Shown here in pieces: positions 7,924 to 13,285 of a DNA stretch of 13,285 bases. Origin of the DNA: JBBILU01 sp037444775 (GTDB taxonomy: Bacteria; Patescibacteriota; Gracilibacteria; BD1-5; UBA6164); contig JBBILU010000029.1 in assembly GCA_037444775.1 (NCBI GenBank), positions 1-13,285 of the forward strand, read 5' to 3'. Numbering within the stretch: the stretch's first letter is position 1; the number at the start of each line of letters is the position of its first letter. The notes under the pieces were generated by a model. The model saw only the letters and a list, made by a program, of their open reading frames with translations, ran no database searches and was not told the origin of the DNA. The position numbers were made by a program, and so were the translations under genes.

Positions 7924-9178
7924 AAGAAAAATATTTAAATAATAAAATGTAAGGAATAAAATAAAATTTTTTTTCATTCTCTTTTCTAAACTTGTAAAAA
8001 TTTGAGTTTGTAATTATTGAAGTATCTATATTCTTTTCGTATTTTAATAAAAAACTCATTAAAGATTTTGGGATTATATCTTTCGTTCAAGATTTAACTT
8101 CTACTGGAATTATAGTTTTAGAAAAATTATCTAAAAGTAAAAAATCAACTTCTGTTCCATTTTTGTTTTGCCAAAACTTTATTATTTCAAAATCTTTTTT
8201 CAAATAACAAAGCTCATTATAAACAAAGTTTTCAATTAATTTTCAGCTAAAGTCTCAGAAAAAATCATTAAATCATAAAATATAATTTATGTATCCTATA
8301 TCTAGCATGTATCACTTTTTGGCAAGTTTTATATCATTTCAAATATTATCAAAAAATGGCTCAATAAAACTAAATAAAAAACTTGAATCAATTATTTTAA
8401 TAAACTTTTTGTAAAGTTTTTTCTTTATTCAAAGCTCTGAAATTATTTGTTCTGCTTTTATTAAACTTCAGATTTTTGTAACAAAAAGTTTCAAGAATTT
8501 TTCAAAATAAATACTTTCATCTTCTTTAAGTAAAAATCAAATATCTTTATATAAATAATCAGTATAAATATTTTTGAAAATTATTTTTTTTTCATCAATA
8601 GTTTTTGCTTTAATAACCTCTGGATAACCTCAGAAAGTTTTATAAATTTCAAAATATTTTTGAATTTCTTTTAAAATAGGTTCTGAAATATTTTCTAAAA
8701 ATATTTTTGTTATATTTATTCAATTAAATTCTAAAAATTCTTCAAATGAAAAAGTATTTACTTTTATTAAATCATATCTTCAAATCAAACTATCTGTAAT
8801 TCATCTAAATATTTCCAGACTTCAACTTCAAGATAATATAACTTTTAAGTTTAGATTTTTTTCTTTATTTTTATCAACAATATATTTTATTAAAATTCAA
8901 ATATTTTCTATTTTTTGAGCCTCATCAATAATCAAAGTTTCTTTTAAATCTAAATTAAATCTAAAATCTAAATATTCATAAAAACTAACTGGAGAAAATT
9001 TTTCTAAATATAATTCATCTCAAGAAATAAAAATTTCATTATTTACATATTTTTTATCAATCAACATTTTCAAAATAGAACTTTTTCAAACTTGTCTAGC
9101 TCAAACTAAAATCAAAGCATTTTTATTTTCTAAATACTTCTGTATTTCCTTTAAATATTTTTTTCTTTCAAAAAGCAT
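7922..9178 (-). CDS. AAA ATPase with C-terminal DUF4143 (PD-(D/E)XK-like) domain
   Basis: This 418-residue protein belongs to the large AAA_14/DUF4143 ATPase family, common and often accessory in CPR and archaeal genomes. Its cellular role is not established. The N-terminal P-loop domain has Walker A GARQVGKS (26-33) and Walker B LIIDEAQ (82-88), then a sensor-1-like VILSGSGS and the conserved SFEEFLEF segment. The C-terminal DUF4143 domain ends with NGTEVDFLL (D345) and IIPVEVKSG (E360, K362), the D...ExK arrangement of PD-(D/E)XK nuclease folds. The length is normal and the frame unbroken. ATG 9178 fits the family start, about 15 residues before the Walker A strand. It sits alone between the shared terminator and the repeat element downstream of the truncated mutS, which suggests an acquired gene. 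Confidence 0.9.
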
Positions 9179-9271
9179 AGGTAAATTGTTTAAAAACTAA
9201 TAAAAAAGTTCAAATTTTTCAAGTATATGAAATTGCTTCATATTTTTGTGTTAAATCTAGCATATTTTTAG

Positions 9272-9296
9272 TTAATTAATAAAACTTTTCAAAACT
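9272..9296. repeat. 25-bp direct repeat, copy 1
   Basis: This 25-base sequence, starting TTAATTAATAAAAC, is identical to bases 9392-9416. The two copies flank a small inverted-repeat element. Copy 1 lies in non-coding sequence between the element and the ATPase gene. Confidence 0.9.
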
Positions 9297-9302
9297 ATCA
9301 AC

Positions 9303-9386
9303 AATTACCCCTATAATCCCCTAAAATAGGGGATGAAAAAAAAGATAAACTGTTCTTTCCCCTATTTTAGGTGGTAGGGGGTAACT
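9303..9386. mobile_element. Small MITE-like inverted-repeat element (about 84 bp)
   Basis: The ends are imperfect inverted repeats. The left end, 9303-9333, reads AATTACCCC then CCCCTAAAATAGGGG; the right end, 9357-9386, read on the minus strand gives AGTTACCCCC then CCTAAAATAGGGGA. Each end is itself a small hairpin (for example CCCCT-AAAAT-AGGGG at 9319-9333). The runs of C and G stand out in a very A+T-rich region. There is no coding capacity. The architecture (paired end hairpins, short A-rich core) resembles the larger element at 10617-10768, although the sequences differ. It is probably a non-autonomous element; no matching transposase is in the window. Confidence 0.65.
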
Positions 9387-9391
9387 CTGGA

Positions 9392-9416
9392 TTAATTAAT
9401 AAAACTTTTCAAAACT
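9392..9416. repeat. 25-bp direct repeat, copy 2
   Basis: This is an exact copy of 9272-9296. It coincides with the last eight codons and stop of the truncated mutS (VLKSFIN then TAA on the minus strand). It may be an unusually long target duplication produced when the element between the copies inserted, or a pre-existing repeat. Confidence 0.9.
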
Positions 9417-10594
9417 TCATTTTGAGATTCATTTATGATTTCATAAATCTCCACAACAGATATTAAAGATTTTTTCAAATTAATCAAATCTCTTGGCAAA
9501 CATCTATTTATCGCAAGTCTATTTAAAATTGCATCTATATCATTTATAGTTTTTAGCTTTAATTGAACCTTTTCAAGCAAAATAGGATTTTTTACAAATT
9601 CATCTATAAATTCATATCTTTTATTTATTTCGTTAATATTTTGTAAGGGTTTTATAATTTGCTCTTTCAAAAACCTGTATCACATTGCTGTTTTTGTATC
9701 ATTCAGAACTCAAAATAAAGTTCAAAGTTTGCTTGAATTTGTTGAAAAATTATAAATTAAATCAAGACTTTTTATGGTTGCTTCATCTAAATCCATATAA
9801 GTTGAAAAAGAATCAAAACTAAGACTTTTCAAAAAAGTCAAATCAGTTTTTTGATTATTCTGCAAATATTCTAATAGCTGAGAACTTGCCTTTGTTGCAA
9901 GAATTCTTTTTTCAATTCCAAAACATTCAAGATTTCTAACTCAAAAATGTTCTTTTAAAAGCTCTTTTGAGTCTTTTTTCATTTCAAAATAAAAAATATT
10001 TAAAGAATATTTTTTTACTAAAATATTTTTTAATTTATCATCACAAAACAATTCTTTTCACAAAATAACTTCTTTAGGAGAAATTTTGTATAGTTCTCAT
10101 TTTAATTTCTCAAAATTTTCAAATTCTCAAGTCAGCCATTTTGATGAATTTAATTCTAAAATACTTAATCAATATTTTCATTTTTCAGAAAAAATAGAAA
10201 CTATATAATTTAAAGAATTTGCAGATTCATAACTTTCTCATTCCAAAGACAAAGTTGAAGGGGTTACAACTCTTAATACTTCCCTTTTCACAATTCATTT
10301 TAATTTTGGATCACTAACTTGTTCAGCAATTGCAACTTTGTATCAAGCATTTACCAAAATTGGTAAATATTTCTCTTTTGAATGAAAAGGAATTCAAGCA
10401 AGTGGAATTGGATTTGCAGCATTTTTATTTCTTGAAGTAATCGCAATTCAAAGAACTTTATGAGCAATTTCAGCATCACTTCCAAACATTTCATAAAAAT
10501 CTCACATTCTAAAAAATAAAATAGAATCTGAGTAATCCTTTTTTATTTCATAATATTGTTGCATTCATGGAGTTAAATTTTCTTCTTCATTCAT
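9392..10594 (-). pseudogene. mutS: Truncated mutS (N-terminal half only)
   Basis: MutS recognises mismatched DNA at the start of mismatch repair. This 400-residue product has the complete mismatch-binding domain: LTPGMQQYYEIKKDY, then RMGDFYEMFGSDAEIA with the Phe-x-Glu reader F33-Y34-E35, then PLAGIPFHS and GYKVAIAEQVSDP. It continues through the connector domain and the start of the lever domain (MDLDEATIKSLDL, then DIDAILNRLAINRCLPRDL). It stops where full proteins (about 850 residues) continue with the clamp and the Walker ATPase/dimer domain, all of which are missing. The frame is intact up to the stop. The end coincides with a 25-bp direct repeat and a small repeat element. Without the ATPase half it cannot perform normal MutS function, so it is called a remnant, unless the other half is encoded elsewhere. 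It starts 23 nt inside the second MITE-like element, with no Shine-Dalgarno sequence. Confidence 0.85.
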
Positions 10595-10616
10595 TTTTTT
10601 TGTGGTTAAAAAATAG

Positions 10617-10768
10617 AACCTCACCCTACCCTCTCCTTTGGAGGAGAGGATTTAAAGCATTAAAATTAATTAAAAATTTTTTACTGAACTTCAGCTTTTT
10701 ATCCTCTTTTTCTAATACTGATAACTTGTGTTATTCCTCTCCTTCAAAGGAGAGGGTATGGTGAGGTT
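10617..10768. mobile_element. MITE-like element with 34-bp terminal inverted repeats (152 bp)
   Basis: The ends at 10617-10650 and 10735-10768 are inverted repeats matching at 32 of 34 positions, beginning AACCTCACC and ACCCTCTCC. Each end folds into a hairpin of stem CTCTCCT/AGGAGAG with loops TTGG (left) and TCAA (right). The 84-bp core is A+T-rich and has no gene. The terminal repeats are G+C-rich compared with everything around, which suggests an origin outside the local composition. It sits between the stop of the ATP-grasp/DUF1704 gene (8 nt away) and the start of truncated mutS. No clear target duplication was found and no transposase is nearby. Confidence 0.8.
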
Positions 10769-10775
10769 TACCTTA

Positions 10776-13163
10776 TTATTCTGGAACTTTTAAATTTTCA
10801 AAATCTAATTTCATAAAATATGAATTTTTAATTTCTTCTAAATCTTCCAAAGAAACTTTTCAAATATATAATTCTTTTATATCTCATCATCATTCCAAAA
10901 AATCTTTTACTTTTACAAAACCGTTTAAATAAACTACATCTTTCATAAAAGCTCATTCTTCGGCAAAAGATGGAAATCATCTTTTTATTCTGTTAATTGC
11001 ATAAAAAACCTTTTTATAATTTTCTAAGTAATAATCTGACATTAATTTTATTAACTTGCTATGTGAATTTGTTAAAGCATAATTTGTAAAAAAATATTTC
11101 TCAAAAATAGAATAATATTTTGCATTAGAATTATTTATAAATTTATTTTGATTATAAATAGCTATTCATTCATCTATTTCTAAATAATTTGCAGTTCAAG
11201 TAGAAAATATAAAATATGGCAATTTTTCTCAATTTATTTTTCTCAAATAATGAGATTCTATTTCGTGAGCAAGAATTCATCTTATTTCATTTTTTCTAAC
11301 TAAAAAATTTGGGATTATGTTTAAAGTGCTTCATTTCATTGAAAATCTAGCTAATTGATTTGATAATTTTAAAGAAACCTTAATATCATATATTTTATTA
11401 ATTTTATCAACAAATTCTTTGATTTCATCAAAAGTTAAAAACTCTTCATTTACACTGCTAACTAATTTTTTTTCTGGTAATATTTTCCTAGCATATTCTA
11501 AATTTTTATTTGAAATTCATCAATAAATTAATTCAGAATATTTTTGCATAAGTTTTGTTTTTCAGCTATAAAAAGCTTTCAGAAAATTTATTTTATTTAT
11601 AATTTCTAGCTTTTTTCTTTCATAAATTTTTCAAAGAGGAATATCTGGAATTTCAACTAATGAAATTACTTTTTCTAGATTTATAAAATCCAGATTGTTT
11701 TCACCATAAATAAACTTTGGATTATAATTTCATTTATTTAAAACAAAAATTTCTTCTTCTTTTTTTAAATTAATCGGAGTAATATGTTTCAAAATTAATA
11801 ATTTTTTCTCTACAGAAGCAAAAATATAATCTATATTTTTTATAATTTTGTCATAATTTTTATTTAATGCAATATTTATATTTTTCTTCAAATCTATATT
11901 TCATCAAAAAGGTAATTCTCATTTTTTATACTTAAATGGATCATAAAGAAATCACTTTAATGAATTCAATCACAAAATAATACTATTTTCTAAGTCTTTT
12001 TTTACAATAAATTTTACTTCTTTTTTCTCTCATAAAATTTCTATATTTAATTTTATAGAATTTTTTATTAAATTTTCTTCAGTTATTCAAAGAATATTTG
12101 TAAAAAAATTATATGACAAACTACTCATTAAATGATGATTTTTTACTTTTGCAACTTCTTTAAAAGTTTTTCATAAATAATTTATCAAAACATATTCTCT
12201 ATCTCAAATAATATTTTTTCAAGAAATATCTTTGATTTTATCTTCTATGTCTCAAGAAAATAAATCTCTTCAAAGTCTAACTCATTTTTCTACTGAATTA
12301 ACATAAACTCATTCAACTTTATCCAATCTATCTTTTAACTTAGCCATATTTGCAACTTGGACTTCAAGTCAAGGTCTAAGATTTATTTCCATAAGTAAAG
12401 GTCATTTTTCTGCATCAAGAACAATATCACATCATAAATATCAAATATTTGTAACTTTCTGAGTTTTTACAGCTAAGTTGAGAACTTCTTCCCAATGAGG
12501 CAAAATCATTCATCTAATATCTCAAATTCAAGGAATTGATTTGATGATTTTTGAATACATTGTCATATAAGTTAACTTTCCTGTTCAAATATCAATTCCA
12601 ACTCAACAAGCTCAAGCATGTAAATTTGATTTTCCATCAGATTTTTCTGTAGGAATTCTCATCATTGCTATTACAGGAACCATATTGAAAACTACAACAC
12701 GAATATCAGGAAGTCAATATTTTCATAATAATTCAACTTTTTTATCTAATTCTACTTTTTTTTCTATAAGAACTTTATCTCTAGAACCTGAAAGAGAAAA
12801 AAATCAGTCTAAAATATTTAAAAAATGTCTCCTTAAACTTTTTATATCATATTTTTTTCAAGACTTTGAAATAAATTCTTCTCAAGTTTTTGATTCTATG
12901 ACTATAATTCCCTTTCATCCAAATCAAGAATTTGGTTTTATAACAAATGGAACTGGTAACTTTTTTATTATTTCTAAATCAATATCTTCATGTTTGGAAA
13001 TAATCAAAATTGTTTCTGGAACAAAAACTCATTTGATAGACAAAAGTTCTTTTGTTTTTATTTTTGAATCTGCAATTTTTTTTGAAAGATTTGTGTTAAA
13101 TCACTTAATATACTTCAAATTTCTTGCATTTTGTCAAAGAATTCAATGATTTTTAAAAAACAT
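10776..13163 (-). CDS. ATP-grasp ligase fused to DUF1704 (QEGLA) metallopeptidase
   Basis: This 795-residue soluble fusion protein has two enzyme domains. Residues 1-290 form an ATP-grasp ligase of the RimK-related (alpha-L-glutamate ligase-like) group: NARNLKYIKGFN, ADSKIKTKELL, ATP-binding K76 with the glycine loop NSGFGGKG, LPDIRVVVFN, IPTEKSDGKSNLHA, GVGIDIGTG, and the metal-binding MEINLRP (E259, N261, R263). Such enzymes join an amino acid to a carboxylate with ATP. From about residue 330 the DUF1704 family (TIGR02421, 'QEGLA motif protein') follows: zinc motif HEIESH (H633, E634, H638) in ILAHEIESHYLRK, then DEGIAIY (E665), RIKRGFP and FMKDVVYLNG. Eukaryotic relatives (MATCAP/TMCP) remove C-terminal tyrosine from tubulin. 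Both domains keep their key residues. ATG 13163 gives a full ATP-grasp N-terminus. The combination suggests addition and removal of a peptide tag; the substrate is unknown. Confidence 0.88.
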
Positions 13164-13182
13164 TTTTTATTAATTTATTTGA

Positions 13183-13189
13183 TATAATA
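13183..13189. promoter_or_regulatory. Divergent promoter region, TATAAT box
   Basis: The 63-bp gap between two divergent starts (13163 minus, 13227 plus) contains TATAAT on the plus strand at 13183-13188 and the overlapping TATTAT on the minus strand (13184-13189). The minus-strand box lies about 20 bases before the ATP-grasp start, implying a very short leader. No good -35 was found in either direction. Confidence 0.4.
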
Positions 13190-13226
13190 TGTCCCAAATA
13201 TAAGAAAAATTGAAAAAAAAGCAATT

Positions 13227-13285
13227 ATGACTTATTGATATAAATCTAAAACTAACTATATTAAAAGGCTTCTTCTTTGCTTATA
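13227..13285 (+). CDS. Start of an unidentified gene, cut by the right edge
   Basis: An ATG at 13227 opens a frame that stays open to the window end (19 full codons, beginning MTYGYKSKTNYIKRLLLCL). It has a TGA glycine codon at position 4 and a basic stretch turning hydrophobic, as at the start of a membrane or secreted protein. It lies 63 bp from the divergent ATP-grasp gene, with a TATAAT box between. Too little is present to identify it. Confidence 0.5.

Noticed and set aside
9221..9246. Hairpin ATATGAA/TTCATAT (9225-9231 with 9237-9243) as a mutS terminator
   Set aside because: It has only a 7-bp all-but-A+T stem and no T-run directly after it on the minus strand, so it is too weak to call.
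9123..9263. Minus-strand 46-codon ORF (MLDLTQKYEAISYTGKI...) between the small repeat element and the ATPase start
   Set aside because: Its last 18 codons overlap the ATPase gene in another frame, no family was recognised, and its length is expected by chance when TGA is a sense codon.
10567..10764. Plus-strand ORF of 65 codons across the MITE-like element
   Set aside because: It is built from the element's terminal repeats and the antisense of the mutS start; it is a chance frame.
12685..13149. Plus-strand ORF of 154 codons near the right end
   Set aside because: It lies entirely antisense to the N-terminal ATP-grasp domain, whose minus-strand reading gives conserved motifs; the plus-strand product is Ser/Phe-rich and unrecognisable.
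1..13285. CRISPR array, tRNA or rRNA genes
   Set aside because: No regularly spaced repeats, no tRNA-like T-loop/acceptor pairing and no rRNA-like conserved segments were seen on either strand; the only direct repeat is the two-copy 25-mer.

Overview
Organism. In almost every reading frame that encodes a recognisable protein, in-frame TGA sits where homologues have glycine (for example Walker A GARQVGKS, the MTase motif DICTGTGGF, histidine-kinase GYGLGL, antiporter WGSLRGAL, RNase III LEFLGD). The genes are therefore read here with TGA = Gly, which points to Gracilibacteria (BD1-5) or Absconditabacteria (SR1) of the Patescibacteria/CPR. The very high A+T content, the avoidance of CGN codons and the absence of Shine-Dalgarno sequences before every start fit this. 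Read with the standard code, the window falls apart into small meaningless ORFs.

Layout. Positions 1-1523 (+) hold the 3' part of a DNA adenine methyltransferase with a C-terminal target-recognition domain, carrying one frameshift near 347-351. Positions 1590-3078 (+) hold a two-gene response regulator/histidine kinase operon. Positions 3258-5381 (+) hold a CPA1/NhaP-type Na+/H+ antiporter with a long cytoplasmic tail. After a strong terminator and a short unexplained stretch (about 5420-5545), 5602-7891 (+) is a compact operon of RNase III, a YggT-family membrane protein and an FtsW/RodA-type SEDS glycosyltransferase. It ends at a hairpin shared with the convergent gene beyond.

The right half is on the minus strand. 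It contains an AAA ATPase/DUF4143 protein (7922-9178), a small inverted-repeat element flanked by a perfect 25-bp direct repeat, a mutS gene cut to its N-terminal 400 codons (9392-10594), a second MITE-like element with near-perfect 34-bp terminal inverted repeats (10617-10768), and a long gene fusing an ATP-grasp ligase to a DUF1704 'QEGLA' metallopeptidase (10776-13163). A divergent gene starts at 13227 and leaves the window.

How the parts relate. The left half is ordinary housekeeping and signalling arranged in terminator-bounded operons, apart from the broken methyltransferase. The right half looks more plastic, with two non-autonomous repeat elements bracketing a truncated mismatch-repair gene next to an accessory ATPase. 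The most interesting gene is the ATP-grasp/DUF1704 fusion, which joins a predicted amino-acid or peptide ligase to a predicted carboxypeptidase in one polypeptide. No CRISPR array, tRNA, rRNA or autonomous transposase was seen.
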